In this document: positions 17,067 to 28,166 of the stretch, in pieces
Layout of the letters: each line of letters opens with the position of its first letter
Numbering within the stretch: position 1 is the stretch's first letter
Assembly (NCBI GenBank): GCA_013138965.1
Contig: WTBT01000042.1
Span: 20,956-84,955 of the forward strand
Length of the DNA: 64,000 bases
Origin: Candidatus Aegiribacteria sp.
GTDB lineage: Bacteria > Fermentibacterota > Fermentibacteria > Fermentibacterales > JCC-6
Direction: 5' to 3'
Translations under genes and position numbers: made by a program
The notes under the pieces: model-generated
What the model saw: only the letters and a program-made list of their open reading frames with translations
What the model was told of the DNA's origin: nothing
Databases searched by the model: none

Positions 17067-18313
17067 GTCAGCCCATTTTTGTTCATGTAGACATTCATGG
17101 AGTAACACAGCTGGTCGGCCGATTGTGGGCACATACAAAAAACCGCCGGCAGAGTGCCACATTTGAGTACGACCATTCCTGGCTGGCAAATCCGCAAAGG
17201 TTTCCTCTGGAACCTGCCCTTAAACTCGGTCCCGGCCCCTTTCATACTGCACAGAACAAGACTCTGTTCGGAGCCATAGGAGATTCAGCACCGGATAGAT
17301 GGGGTCGTGTACTGATGAAACGACAGGCAAGACATCAGGCAGAAGAATCAGGCAAACCCCTGAGATTTCTGAACGAAACTGATTACCTGCTCCAGGTCGA
17401 TGATGAGACAAGAGAGGGAGCCCTGCGATTCTCAACAGAAGAAAATGGTCAATTCCTCGCTCATTATGCAGGCAGCAGTATTCCACCTCTTATCGACCTG
17501 CCGCGACTTCTCACGGCAGCGGATCACATAAGTGCTGACAACGATACGAGTGAGGATGTCAGGTTTCTTATAGCGCCTGGCTCATCACTTGGAGGAGCCA
17601 GGCCCAAAGCATGCGTAAGAGACAGCCGGGGAGATCTGTCACTAGTGAAATTCCCTTGCAGGACGGATGAAATAAGTACGGTACTATGGGAGGCTGTTGC
17701 GCTGACGCTTGCCGGGCAGTGTGGAATATCAGTCCCCGATTGGAGAATTGAATCCGTTGCGGGCAGAAGCGTTCTGCTGCTTTCAAGATTTGATCGGAAA
17801 GGCAGCATGCGGATTCCTTTTCTGTCAGCAATGAGCATGATAGACGCGAAGGACAATGAGGTGCGAAGCTATCTGGAACTGGCTGATGCCCTCAGAATGC
17901 ATGGAGCCCAATCCAGAAAGGATATGCAGAAGCTCTGGCGCCGCATGGTCTTTACAGTCCTCATATCAAATGTGGATGATCACATGAGGAACCATGGATT
18001 CCTCTATGACGGATCACAGGGCTGGATACTCTCTCCGGCCTACGATCTGAATCCGACCCCGGCGGACATAAGTCCCCGCATTCTATCAACTGCCATCAGC
18101 TATGACGATCCGACAGCTTCTCTTGAAACCGCCTTTGAAGTGGCGGAATATTTCGACATCAATCCGAACCTGGCAAGGGAGATCGCGGCTGAAGTGGGCA
18201 CGGCTGTTGCGTGCTGGCGCACTGAAGCCAGGCGATTCAGTCTGACCCCGCGCGAGATAGAGCGAATGGAATCGGCCTTTGAGCACGAAGACCTCGCGCT
18301 TGCTCTTGGATGA
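17063..18313 (+). CDS. hipA: HipA-like serine/threonine kinase toxin
   Basis: 416 residues. The N-terminal beta subdomain (about 1-110) has the HipA_N features VGRLWAHTKNRR and LFGAIGDSAPDRWGRVL. The kinase part has a Gly-rich loop APGSSLGGARPKA (about 171-183) with the ATP-contacting lysine in LVKFP, the catalytic SNVDDHMRNHGFL (about 301-313) and the DFG-like LSPAYDLNP (about 323-331). In E. coli, HipA phosphorylates the glutamyl-tRNA synthetase and causes dormancy; the target here is not known. All core residues are present, so it is probably active. It starts inside the hipB stop codon. Confidence 0.9.
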   Translation: MSQPIFVHVDIHGVTQLVGRLWAHTKNRRQSATFEYDHSWLANPQRFPLEPALKLGPGPFHTAQNKTLFGAIGDSAPDRWGRVLMKRQARHQAEESGKPLRFLNETDYLLQVDDETREGALRFSTEENGQFLAHYAGSSIPPLIDLPRLLTAADHISADNDTSEDVRFLIAPGSSLGGARPKACVRDSRGDLSLVKFPCRTDEISTVLWEAVALTLAGQCGISVPDWRIESVAGRSVLLLSRFDRKGSMRIPFLSAMSMIDAKDNEVRSYLELADALRMHGAQSRKDMQKLWRRMVFTVLISNVDDHMRNHGFLYDGSQGWILSPAYDLNPTPADISPRILSTAISYDDPTASLETAFEVAEYFDINPNLAREIAAEVGTAVACWRTEARRFSLTPREIERMESAFEHEDLALALG

Positions 18314-18501
18314 ACCTACTATTTCTGAAAAGTATCAGGAAACAAATACTGTTATGCTTCGTGTTCAGGATATGTGATACAATGGCTGTTTTCCTGCTGC
18401 TTAGTGAACCGCTTCCGATTACATTCCGCAAAGCGAAAAAATGATGTTCTTGCGAATTCACAGAACAACTGATTCGCTGAAAACATAAAGGAGAAAGAGA
18501 A

Positions 18502-19557
18502 GTGAAGAATCCTCCATCAAAGACGCAATGGAAGAAACTGTACAATCTTGCGAATAAAGTTGCTGAACTGAAGCCATGGAAGATACTTTCTGATTACATG
18601 GTTTTTGGAGTGCGATTATCAGGTTACGATACAAATGGTTATGTGAGTATTGCCGGAAAACACGGGCAGAGTCGCGGTGTGTTTGTTTACATGGGCGAAC
18701 CATCTATGGAGAGAGTGAGGTACATGGGCAGCCTGGGAATCGTTATGGAATTATCGATGTTGACATTGACCTTTGAAAAACCGGAAACTCTTTCGGATAA
18801 GGATAGAGAGATTATCAGATCACTGAAGCTCAACTATCATTCGGATGAAGATGTTCCGCTTTTCAGATCATACTCACCCGGACTTCTCCCATGGCCTTTG
18901 AACAAGGATGATGCCGCAATGTTAATAATCTGCCTTGAGCAGGCTATTGAACTGCTTCGAAGGGGAAAATTCAAGAATCTGCTTGATATGCGCTCCGAGG
19001 AGAAAAAGTGCCTTTACAGAATTCCCGGAGAAAATGGAAAATGGATTGAAATCGTAGAAGAGACTCCTGAAAACCCTGAATTCGAAAAGATGTTCTTCAT
19101 CAGGAAAGGCAGCCTTGACGATATCAACGAACTTCCCCAAAGCAATAAGTCAATCCAGGCAAGAATTGTCCCGTTACCAGAACCAATCGGAAAGAAAGGG
19201 GTGCGGCCGTCTTTTGCGTACATGCTCATTATGGTTGACTCCGGAACAGAGTTTTTACTGACCACTGATTTACTGGAGATCGACTCTTCTATAAGAGATA
19301 TGGAGCTGCAGCTTCCTGAAATGCTTATCAATGAGTTAGTGGTTCATGAAATTAAGCCAAAACAGTTGGAAATTATTAAGGGTGGTAAGCTGAGTGAGAT
19401 TCTGAGGCAACTGGGATATGAGAATTTCCCAGTGCCGGTGAAAGAAAGAAAGCAACTCAAGGCTCTTGGCAAATCACTTAACCTCCTGCTCAATTCATTG
19501 TTTGAAAAAGAAGAATTACCGGACCCGCGCGCAACCAGGAACTCTCCTGTGCAGTAA
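18502..19557 (+). pseudogene. DUF7309/DUF6930 paralogue cut short by a stop codon
   Basis: 351 codons from a GTG start with AAAGGAGAAAG upstream. It aligns end to end with the first 350 residues of the protein at 11353-12885 (WKKLYNLANKVAELKPWKIL, PLFRSYSPGLLPWP, QLGYENFPVPV). The frame stops at TAA 19555-19557. Reading on in the same frame, bases 19558-19689 still encode the start of a pRiA4b ORF-3 domain (DRINVIKVSL ... LKDLHDAIFD), so the stop is an in-frame nonsense change and the domain was then cut off at 19690 by a repeat. The 351-residue part might still fold, because DUF7309 and DUF6930 are complete. Confidence 0.7.
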
Positions 19558-19689
19558 GAACACGTTCACGAAGTGGATGACAGGATAAATGTGATAAAAG
19601 TTTCACTGATGTATGACAAAGCAATTTACCGAAAAATCGCCATTAGAGGTGACCAGACCCTTAAAGATCTGCATGACGCCATATTCGAT
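19558..19689 (+). pseudogene. Detached pRiA4b ORF-3 domain start
   Basis: In frame with the upstream gene after one stop codon. It reads DRINVIKVSLMYDKAIYRKI and then GDQTLKDLHDAIFD, very close to the same region of the intact protein ending at 12885. After D the sequence changes to a repeat shared with 52303 and the rest of the domain is absent. Confidence 0.65.
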
Positions 19690-19740
19690 CTCACATTCCC
19701 CACCCTTAAGACGAGATTTGTAAGAATTATCTGATTCTTT
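19690..19740 (+). repeat. Dispersed repeat, copy 1 (possible IS end)
   Basis: Begins CTCACATTCCCCACCC and stays similar to 52301-52351 for about 50 bp (shared GATTTG, GAATTAT and TTTC blocks). In both places it interrupts a coding frame in the same phase and orientation and provides its new stop codon. That is what an insertion-sequence end or an old recombination joint would look like. The family is not identified; an IS21-type end is possible because an IstB fragment is present at 54.8 kb. Confidence 0.5.
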
Positions 19741-19784
19741 CAAATCCGGCGACATACTTACCCTCCAATCTATCTTCATTATAC

Positions 19785-19924
19785 AATAATCACATATCGA
19801 ATTCAAGATGTCTATTGCTTTCAAACGCTCAGCTTAACCTGGCGTGCTGTACAACCTCAGGTGTGCAGGTATGACCGTTGCTCAGAAACGCAACCCTTCT
19901 TGAATCACTCCTGAATTACAAATA
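19785..19924 (+). pseudogene. Second deletion remnant of the truncated ATPase
   Basis: Bases 19785-19835 match the upstream repeat at 13286-13337, and 19884-19917 match 13721-13754 at 33 of 34 positions (RNATLLESLLN). Only about a dozen codons of the ATPase survive here. Together they show that an ATPase gene with the same leader once stood at this place too. Confidence 0.6.
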
Positions 19925-20126
19925 GCTTGCCCGGCGGTTATCGTTATCCGGTCCGGGCATGGGCGAACGGGAACCGAAAGCGTGAGTGTATATAATTCAT
20001 ACATTTCACATACAGCTATAGTTTTTCATGATTAGCTATCTTGTGTGTATTGGAATCATAAGCTATAATTGTTTATCAGGAATGACGCGAATAGTGACCA
20101 TAATTCATGAAAGGTGATGGGTATTC
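19925..20126. other. Fic gene upstream region
   Basis: About 200 bp without coding potential. It contains the fic promoter (20041-20069) and AAAGG ahead of the start codon. Confidence 0.5.
20041..20069 (+). promoter_or_regulatory. Sigma-70-type promoter for fic
   Basis: TTGTGT (20041-20046), a 17-bp spacer, then a perfect TATAAT (20064-20069), ending 57 bp before the fic start codon. Direction and spacing are right for the downstream gene. Confidence 0.55.
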
Positions 20127-21680
20127 ATGAAAACAACATTCAAGGTAAGTTCTCCCGGACCGGTTAAAACTTTCATGAACAGACGGCTTCCCGAGGAAGC
20201 TGCTCCGGTGGGTTATGCAGCTCTCATTCAAACCTTCGATCTCAGGGTACCCGTTCCACGGATGCTCAGTGCTATCAGCGCCAGGCACAGGAAGTATATG
20301 CGTGACTGCTGGCGAATCCTCACTCCCCGCCATATGCCTGAACCATCGCTAAGAGGACAATTGACTTTTGCTCTCAAGTATGAAGGTCTTGATCTTGCTT
20401 TACTGAAAAGGCTTTTCCTGGAGACAGGTCCCAAACCCCTCCTGCAGATGGTCAGGGAAACCCCTGCAGGCAACTATGCCAGACGACTCTGGTTCCTGTA
20501 CGAATGGCTGTTAAGCGAGCAGCTTGATCTGTCCGATTCCCAATCGAAGGGAGGAGCTTACGTTCCTGTGATTGACCCGGATTTACAGTATTGTGTTTCA
20601 GGAAAGACCTCTACAAGACACCGCGTACGGAACAATCTGCCAGGAAGTAAAAAGTTCTGTCCCCTGGTTTTCCGTACGGAATTACTGGAGAGTTATCACA
20701 GAGCTGATCTCCATGCCAGAGCCAAGAAGGTAATAGGAGATGTCCCCGAGGATATTTTAACCAGAGCAGCTGCGTTCCTGCTTGTGGATGATTCCAGGGC
20801 CAGTTTTGCGATAGAGAGGGAACAGGCGCCGCAGAGCCGTATCCAGCGGTGGGGTCAGGCTATCGGCGAGTCTGGAAGGATGTCCCTGAGTCTGGAAGAG
20901 CTTCTTCGGTTGCATCAGATAGTAATAGGTGATTTCCGATTCGTGAAAAAAGGGCTCAGAGAAGAGGGAGGTTTTATAGGACAACATGATCGAAGCTCGG
21001 GAAATCCTCTGCCGGTTCACATCAGTGCCTCACCGGAAGACCTTGCTTCCCTCATGAACGGGTTGATTATCTTCGATAGTGAGTCTGCTCCGGATCTGGA
21101 TCCTGTGGTGGCTGCATCTGTGCTGTCCTTCGGATTCGTGTATATCCACCCGTTCGAGGATGGCAACGGCCGGATACACAGGCTTCTGATGCATCATGAA
21201 CTCACCCGTAGGGGGTTCAATCCTCCCGGGCTGCCCTTCCCGGTGTCCGCGGCTATCCTTGAGAGAATTCAGGAGTACCGATCAACACTCGAGAGCTACT
21301 CAACCCGTCTGCTTCCGATGATAGATTGGGAGCCTACGACAAAAGGCAACATAAAGGTTCTTAATGATACAGCTGACTTCTACCGCTATTTCGACGCTAC
21401 AAAGCATACAGAGTTCCTTTACATGTGCGTGGAGCAAACCATAGAAACCATTTTGCCCCGTGAAGTGGCTTTTCTTCAATACTACGACAGGTTCCGGAAA
21501 GGCTTAAGCGAGATAGTGGAAATGCCCTCCAGCAAGATCGATCTGCTCCATAGATTTCTGCAGCAGAACGGAGGTAGACTATCGAAAAGGGCAAAAACAG
21601 GGGAGTTCGCCGCGCTTACAGAAGATGAGGCCGAAAAGATCGAAAGCCTTTACGAAAGCTGCTTCGAAACGAGCAACTGA
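20127..21680 (+). CDS. Fic family protein (AMP/UMP/phosphocholine-transferase type)
   Basis: 517 residues. The Fic core motif HPFEDGNGRIHR is complete at about 341-352, with the flap/loop and helices of the core around it. An inhibitory-type helix with SFAIER (about 231-236) precedes the core, so this looks like a class II Fic protein whose own N-terminal glutamate restrains nucleotide binding. A winged-helix-like C-terminus (about 470-517) could bind DNA. Fic enzymes attach AMP or other nucleotide parts to target proteins. The gene has its own promoter (20041-20069) and stands alone next to the HipBA pair, which fits a toxin-type or stress role; the target is unknown. Confidence 0.88.
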   Translation: MKTTFKVSSPGPVKTFMNRRLPEEAAPVGYAALIQTFDLRVPVPRMLSAISARHRKYMRDCWRILTPRHMPEPSLRGQLTFALKYEGLDLALLKRLFLETGPKPLLQMVRETPAGNYARRLWFLYEWLLSEQLDLSDSQSKGGAYVPVIDPDLQYCVSGKTSTRHRVRNNLPGSKKFCPLVFRTELLESYHRADLHARAKKVIGDVPEDILTRAAAFLLVDDSRASFAIEREQAPQSRIQRWGQAIGESGRMSLSLEELLRLHQIVIGDFRFVKKGLREEGGFIGQHDRSSGNPLPVHISASPEDLASLMNGLIIFDSESAPDLDPVVAASVLSFGFVYIHPFEDGNGRIHRLLMHHELTRRGFNPPGLPFPVSAAILERIQEYRSTLESYSTRLLPMIDWEPTTKGNIKVLNDTADFYRYFDATKHTEFLYMCVEQTIETILPREVAFLQYYDRFRKGLSEIVEMPSSKIDLLHRFLQQNGGRLSKRAKTGEFAALTEDEAEKIESLYESCFETSN

Positions 21681-21864
21681 CGATTCTTGAGCTCTCAGGC
21701 TCAAAAGTGACACCTGCTATAATCTATGGCGGAGATACTCATCAATCACGAAATGGAATAGAGCTGTTCCCATGGAAAGATGTAAATAAGCTTTAAATCC
21801 TGACAAATGAGATAATTACTACCCACAAAGAATTCCTTCGATCCGAAAGATATGAGTAAAAAGA

Positions 21865-23769
21865 TCAATCTCGATTCAGAAGAACTACCCGCCTGATGTA
21901 ACCTTTATCCTCCAGCCACTGAATGATATACTCAGCACTTTCCTCTTTGGTTTCTTTCTCGGTGTTTACGATTATCTCCGGTGTTTCAGGCTCTTCATAG
22001 GGAGCCGAAATGCCGGTAAAATCTTTAATTTCACCAGCTCGGGCTTTTTTGTACAACCCTTTTGTATCCCGGAGTTCGCATTCCTCTATAGAAGTCTTTA
22101 CAAATACTTCCACAAAATCCCCTGCTGCAAGAGAACTGCGTACGTTATCTCGATCTTCAGCGTAAGGAGAAATAAATGACGTCATAACCAGAGTACCGGC
22201 ATCCGCGAACAATTTTGCGACTTCTCCGATACGACGAATGTTTTCTTTTCGATCCTCGGGAGAGAAGCTCAGATTCTTGTTCAATGCATGGCGGACATTG
22301 TCCCCGTCCAATACGTATACGTTAACTCCCCGCTTGAATAACCGATTTTGAACTTCTACCGCTATAGTCGACTTCCCTGAGCCGGACAATCCGGTAAACC
22401 ACATAACAGCTGCTTTATGACGGTTAACTTTTTCCCGATCCTGTTTTGTGATTTTAAGATCATGCCAGGTCAGGTTGGCGATCTTCTCCTCAGCCTTTGT
22501 TCTTTCAATACTTGCCTGATAGTAATCAGTAAGTATATCAGCTACAGGTTCTCTCATAACACGGGTGTCTATTGACTCTCCGTTCAGAAGCTTTTTCCGT
22601 AAGTCTTTGCCTGCAATACTGACAACTGTATAGCCTTTATCCTTCTGATTTATCATGAGGTCAACTTTACCCAGCTCTTCGTAATAGGCCGCGAACCCAA
22701 CCTTCACCGGCTGAATGAGAAGTTCTCCATTTAACTCGTCAAATTTCTCCTGGGCATCAAAATCGCCCCATACCTGTGTACCGTCATCAAAAGGCGCGTC
22801 AGCATGACGCCTGCCGATAATGATATTGGTAAATCCGAGGTTCTGCCTGTAAATCGCGTGCATGATCGCTTCTTTAGGGCCGGCATAGAACATCTTGATA
22901 TCCATGCCGATTAACACAGCATTGTCACAAAGATCGTATCCCGTTTTCTGCCAGAACTCATCGTTCTTATCGCCCTGCCCGATAAGCTTGTTATTGATCA
23001 GAACCTCATAGGTCTTCATTCGAACATCTGCGGGAACGTCATCTTTCTTTGTTTGCCCTATTAACGGGTTAAGAACCACTCCTGTGAAGAACCCCTGTTC
23101 AGTTAAAGTCTCCATGGCATAAACCATGGTGTATTCATGAGCCCGGTGCAGAGGATTCCTTGTTTGAAAAGCTACTGTTCTTTCCCATTTGCGTTCCTTG
23201 AACAAAGCCCGTGTTTCTTCAGGTGAAAGCATGTATTTGCTGTATACAGCATGAGGCTCCGGAGTTATTGCCCAGATCTTCCCCCCCAGCAGATAATCAC
23301 GGGAATCTTCATTAACAACTCGAGGGCCGGGATGATCTTTCCGGTCAGAACCATAAACAGCATTATTGTATCTTGCCTTATCAAGAGGATAGATATCCGT
23401 TATTTCAAGAGCGCCAACAATTGTGCCATGCTCATTCATTACCGTTACGGTTTCGCCTGCATAGAATTTTTCGCGTTCTTCGCGGGAAATCGCAAACGCC
23501 AGAGGAATTGTCCAGGCGTACAGCTTGTTGTTCCGCTCAATGACTTCTTCATCCAGGACCCGGTAGAACTCCTTTTCATTCATCGGGCCTTCCAGGGGAG
23601 ACAACATACCGTCAGCTATCCGGTAAAAGGTGGACAGATCAGCATTGCTTATCCTGTAAACTTTATTCTCACGGACCTTATCAACAAAATGGTCCCTCTC
23701 AATATGAGGGACTACTCTATTAATAAGCCCACACCCGCCATGAGGCGGGAAGACAAATTCGTTTTCCAT
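21865..23769 (-). CDS. sat: Bifunctional sulfate adenylyltransferase / adenylylsulfate kinase
   Basis: 634 residues from the ATG at 23769, chosen because AAAGGAG lies 8 bases upstream; the frame continues 13 codons further without a ribosome site. The N-terminal part (about 1-395) is ATP sulfurylase with the PUA-like start, [12 protein letters not shown] (nucleotide-binding, usually QTRNPxHRGH) and GRRHADAP (usually GRDHAG). The C-terminal part (about 435-634) is APS kinase with P-loop GLSGSGKST (about 460-468), LDGDNVRH and [10 protein letters not shown]. Together they turn sulfate and two ATP into PAPS, the donor for sulfotransferases. It follows the TauE-type transporter gene by 45 bp and lies next to a glycan locus with two sulfotransferases, so sulfated glycan synthesis is a more likely use than sulfate respiration. 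Confidence 0.9.
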   Translation of the reverse strand: MENEFVFPPHGGCGLINRVVPHIERDHFVDKVRENKVYRISNADLSTFYRIADGMLSPLEGPMNEKEFYRVLDEEVIERNNKLYAWTIPLAFAISREEREKFYAGETVTVMNEHGTIVGALEITDIYPLDKARYNNAVYGSDRKDHPGPRVVNEDSRDYLLGGKIWAITPEPHAVYSKYMLSPEETRALFKERKWERTVAFQTRNPLHRAHEYTMVYAMETLTEQGFFTGVVLNPLIGQTKKDDVPADVRMKTYEVLINNKLIGQGDKNDEFWQKTGYDLCDNAVLIGMDIKMFYAGPKEAIMHAIYRQNLGFTNIIIGRRHADAPFDDGTQVWGDFDAQEKFDELNGELLIQPVKVGFAAYYEELGKVDLMINQKDKGYTVVSIAGKDLRKKLLNGESIDTRVMREPVADILTDYYQASIERTKAEEKIANLTWHDLKITKQDREKVNRHKAAVMWFTGLSGSGKSTIAVEVQNRLFKRGVNVYVLDGDNVRHALNKNLSFSPEDRKENIRRIGEVAKLFADAGTLVMTSFISPYAEDRDNVRSSLAAGDFVEVFVKTSIEECELRDTKGLYKKARAGEIKDFTGISAPYEEPETPEIIVNTEKETKEESAEYIIQWLEDKGYIRRVVLLNRD

Positions 23770-23814
23770 CTGTGAATCTCCTTTGTTGAAGCGCACCCAA
23801 ATTATCAATGGATA

Positions 23815-24633
23815 TTAGAATATTACTTTAAACAGTGTGAAAAGCCCAAGAACAACCGTTGCGATTCCAACCATCGTAGTGAAATTCTTGACTTTCAGTT
23901 TCTTTACGGTTCTTGTTGAAAAAGGAACTGATGTAACAGCGCCTGCAAGCAGTACGAGAGCGATCCTCCAATCGACTGTATTACCAAGCAGCAGGAAAGT
24001 ACATACCCCTACAAGACAGGTAAAGCTCTCAGCCAGCGATGTTATTGCTACTGAACTCTTGGTGTCTACTCCGGACAGAATCTGACCGGATGTAACCAGA
24101 GGACCGTATCCTCCACCTGAGAGTCCCTTGTTAAAGGCTGCCAGCATTCCAAGTCCTACAATCTTCTTCCATGAAAAATCATGTCGAGAATTCCTCTTAA
24201 GCAGAATCAACAATCCCATAGAAAATACAATAATACCTATGAACAGCCTAAGATAAAACTTGGGAATACTTATTGCCACAAAAACGGCAATTACAGCGCC
24301 GAAAAGACTGCAAACAGCGAGTACCAGCGCTATTTTAGATGCGTTTGATCGTGGCATGTAACCAAGCATTCTCATTTTTTTGATGAGCCTGTGATTGGGA
24401 TCATGCCGAAAATCAAACTTAACATTTCCTATTTTGTGATGCATGAAAGCCGCAAATGCACCTGTAAAGAATTCCGACAGGAGTATCGCCGGAATAACAA
24501 CCAATGGAGAGTAGCCCAATATAAGCAGAAGTGGAGTCAGGGTTGTGCCGTAACCCATTCCCAGAGAGGAATCAATGAATTCACAAACAAATGCGACGAA
24601 AAACAGTATCACAAAAAACAGCAGTGGATCCAT
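23815..24633 (-). CDS. TauE/SafE family membrane transporter (sulfate-type anion)
   Basis: 272 residues with eight hydrophobic segments and the family features DSSLGMGYGTTL near the N-terminus and GLSGGGYGPLVTSG in the middle, both conserved in TauE/SafE permeases. Members move sulfite, sulfate, sulfoacetate or other anions; the substrate cannot be read from sequence. Its position, directly before the sat/cysC fusion on the same strand, suggests sulfate uptake for PAPS synthesis. Confidence 0.82.
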   Translation of the reverse strand: MDPLLFFVILFFVAFVCEFIDSSLGMGYGTTLTPLLLILGYSPLVVIPAILLSEFFTGAFAAFMHHKIGNVKFDFRHDPNHRLIKKMRMLGYMPRSNASKIALVLAVCSLFGAVIAVFVAISIPKFYLRLFIGIIVFSMGLLILLKRNSRHDFSWKKIVGLGMLAAFNKGLSGGGYGPLVTSGQILSGVDTKSSVAITSLAESFTCLVGVCTFLLLGNTVDWRIALVLLAGAVTSVPFSTRTVKKLKVKNFTTMVGIATVVLGLFTLFKVIF

Positions 24634-24649
24634 TCAGATGCCCTTCAAA

Positions 24650-24865
24650 TCAAACAACAGGATCATCAACAGAAGGCTGAAAAGCTTCAAGAACTCTGGA
24701 AATACACAACCTTCCATCGTTGAAGAGTACCCAGCGTACTTTATCTCCGTCATGTATATCCAGCCTATCAACTATTTCTTTCGGAATAGTAATTCGTCTT
24801 CTGCTTTGCCGTATGGTTACAGAAGTCTCTCCAACATACGCAACATCATCAAGATCTATTTCCAT
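24650..24865 (-). CDS. AbrB/MazE-type DNA-binding protein
   Basis: 71 residues with a swapped-hairpin AbrB domain: TIRQSRRRITIPKEIVDRL, then GDKVRWVLFNDGRLCI. Such proteins are transition-state regulators or antitoxins. Here it stands 16 bp before the TauE/SafE gene in the same direction, with no toxin next to it, so it probably regulates the sulfate/PAPS operon. A small palindrome (TATTGG...CCAATA, 24891-24909) in the divergent control region is a possible binding site. Confidence 0.7.
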   Translation of the reverse strand: MEIDLDDVAYVGETSVTIRQSRRRITIPKEIVDRLDIHDGDKVRWVLFNDGRLCISRVLEAFQPSVDDPVV

Positions 24866-25961
<1,096 letters not shown>

Positions 25962-25962
<1 letters not shown>

Positions 25963-26810
25963 TGAGCAACCAGCAGGGAAGAAATACGAGTGTTACTGTA
26001 ATAGAGCCTCCAGGCAAATGGCATTTCTTTGATTTTTCAGAATTCAGAACTCATCACGAACTCTTATATTTCCTTACATGGCGTGATATTAAAGTAAGGT
26101 ATAAGCAAGCCCTTCTTGGTATTGGATGGGCAGTGATACAACCCATTATGCTTATGATTGTTTTCACATTCATCTTTGGTAAAATGGCTCAAGTTAATTC
26201 TGAGGGAGTTCCATATCCAATTTTCGCTTTTGTTGCAATCCTTCCATGGAATCTGTTCTCTACTTCACTCAATAAGGCGGGACAGAGTCTAGTGAGTAAT
26301 GCTGGTCTTTTACAAAAGGTTTATGTTCCAAGGCTCATTATTCCAGTTGCTTCAGTTTTACCGAATCTTGTGGATTTCTTTATAGGAAGCGTTATTCTCG
26401 GCGGTATGATGATATACTACCATTCTAGTGTTCATCTTTCATGGACGATACTTCTTTTACCAATCTTTACTTTGCTTGCTCTCTTATCTGCGCTTGCGGC
26501 AGGATTATGGCTTGCCGCATTGAATGTGAAGTACAGAGATATTAAGCAGGTTAGTCCATTCCTTGTGAGGTTATGGATGTGGGTATCGCCAGTTGCATAT
26601 TCTGCAACAGAAGTGCCTACGGGCATATGGAAAGTTATTTATGGACTTAATCCCATGGCAGGAGTAATTCAGGGCTTCAGATGGGCTATAGTTGGCGGGG
26701 AAAGGCCTGATGTACTTATCTTTCTCTCGATAGGAATAGTACTAATTCTATTAATTACAGGCTTGATCTATTTCCGTAAAACAGAAGCATATTTTGCAGA
26801 TATTGTATAA
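25962..26810 (+). CDS. wzm: Polysaccharide ABC-transporter permease (Wzm type)
   Basis: 282 residues. The first 35 are cytoplasmic, then six hydrophobic segments typical of ABC-2 type exporters, with the amphipathic LTWRDIKVRYKQALLGIGWA start and the FAFVAILPWNLFSTSLNKA loop found in Wzm/RfbA-type O-antigen exporters. It starts at a GTG inside the stop of the previous gene and is followed 48 bp later by the matching ATPase. The pair exports a lipid-linked polysaccharide across the inner membrane. Confidence 0.9.
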
Positions 26811-26858
26811 TAATACTAATTATACGAATTCACTTAGCGTGAATGTGTAAGGAAATAA

Positions 26859-28163
26859 ATGAGTGATACAGTTATTAAAGTAGAAGGTTTAGGAAAGCAA
26901 TACAACATAGGTGCGTTGCATAAACTGCAGCAGCACGATACCCTTCGTGATAAGATAGCTTCTGGCTTTAAATCTGCAAAGAAACATATAGCACATAGGA
27001 AAAGTACAATGCTAGGGGCAGAAAAATTCTGGGCACTTCGCGATGTATCTTTCGAAGTAAAACAGGGTGAAGTACTTGGAATAATAGGTAAGAATGGTGC
27101 CGGTAAGAGTACATTACTTAAGATGCTATGCAGAGTTACATCTCCAACAGAAGGTAGAGCAACACTTAAAGGCAGGGTCGGAACTCTACTTGAGGTTGGA
27201 ACTGGGTTTCATCAAGAGCTTACCGGCAGAGAAAACATCTATTTAAGTGGTGCTATACTTGGTATGAATAAAGACTATATTGAGCGAAAAGAAGATGAGA
27301 TCATTAATTTCAGTGGAGTTGAGAAGTTCATAGATACTCCGGTTAAAAGATATTCAAGCGGAATGAGAGTAAGACTGGGATTTGCAGTAGCAGCACACCT
27401 TGAACCTGAGATTTTGCTGATTGATGAAGTGTTGGCGGTTGGAGATGCTGCTTTTCAGAAAAAATGTTTTGGTAAAATGGAAAACATAACTAAGCAGGGA
27501 AGAACTGTTCTCTTCGTTAGCCACAATTTGATTTCTATTAAACACATGTGCCCGAGAGTTCTTCTTCTTGAAGAGGGTCGGATTATATGCGATGATAAAC
27601 CCGAAAAAGTCATTTCAAAATACCTTCAGGATACCCAAGATCAAACAGAGACAGGGAGAGTATATTCAATTAACTATCAAGTAATAGAAGAGAATTGTCA
27701 TAACGATTTCAAGATAACGAATGTAGGATTAATGAGTGTCAATCACTCTGAATTAAACTCTTTTCACACAAAAGATTCGCTGATAATCCAAATTGAATAT
27801 CAAGCTTCAAAACAATTTACGTCACAAGCTTTTGCGGTACACATAAACAATCGTTATCATAGCAGAGTCATTCAACTAAATACCACTCCCATAAGTGGTT
27901 ATCACATAGACACTCTTGGAAAAATCGGGAAGATTGAACTTCTTCTCAAAGATATTCCTCTTACCGCAGGTCGATATTTCTTCGATATTGGCTTCGTCAG
28001 GGAAAGAATTGGATGGATAGTTAAATTAGAAAAGGTGATAACTCTAAATATAGGTTTAAGAGATGTATATAACAGTGGTATGGCACTAGATAGCAAGCGT
28101 GGTGTTCTTGTTGTTAAACACTCTTGGTCCCATAAAATTTGCGAGCCACAGAATAGTTATTGA
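26859..28163 (+). CDS. wzt: Polysaccharide ABC-transporter ATPase with C-terminal Wzt domain
   Basis: 434 residues, with TAAGGAAAT ribosome site. Walker A GKNGAGKST (about 77-85), signature YSSGMRVRLGFA (about 164), Walker B ILLIDEVLAVGD (about 184) and switch FVSHN follow the normal order. The last 170 residues form a beta-rich Wzt_C domain, which in the family binds the modified non-reducing end of the exported glycan and decides chain length. The glycan made here is therefore probably capped or modified at its end, for instance by methyl or sulfate groups, which fits the methyltransferase and sulfotransferase genes downstream. Confidence 0.9.
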   Translation: MSDTVIKVEGLGKQYNIGALHKLQQHDTLRDKIASGFKSAKKHIAHRKSTMLGAEKFWALRDVSFEVKQGEVLGIIGKNGAGKSTLLKMLCRVTSPTEGRATLKGRVGTLLEVGTGFHQELTGRENIYLSGAILGMNKDYIERKEDEIINFSGVEKFIDTPVKRYSSGMRVRLGFAVAAHLEPEILLIDEVLAVGDAAFQKKCFGKMENITKQGRTVLFVSHNLISIKHMCPRVLLLEEGRIICDDKPEKVISKYLQDTQDQTETGRVYSINYQVIEENCHNDFKITNVGLMSVNHSELNSFHTKDSLIIQIEYQASKQFTSQAFAVHINNRYHSRVIQLNTTPISGYHIDTLGKIGKIELLLKDIPLTAGRYFFDIGFVRERIGWIVKLEKVITLNIGLRDVYNSGMALDSKRGVLVVKHSWSHKICEPQNSY

Positions 28164-28166
28164 TAC

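Noticed and set aside
21687..21704. Terminator after fic
   Set aside because: Six-bp stem (TTGAGC/GCTCAA) without T tract; too weak to call.
27354..27545. Minus-strand frames inside the glycan genes
   Set aside because: They are shadows of the long plus-strand genes with no independent support.
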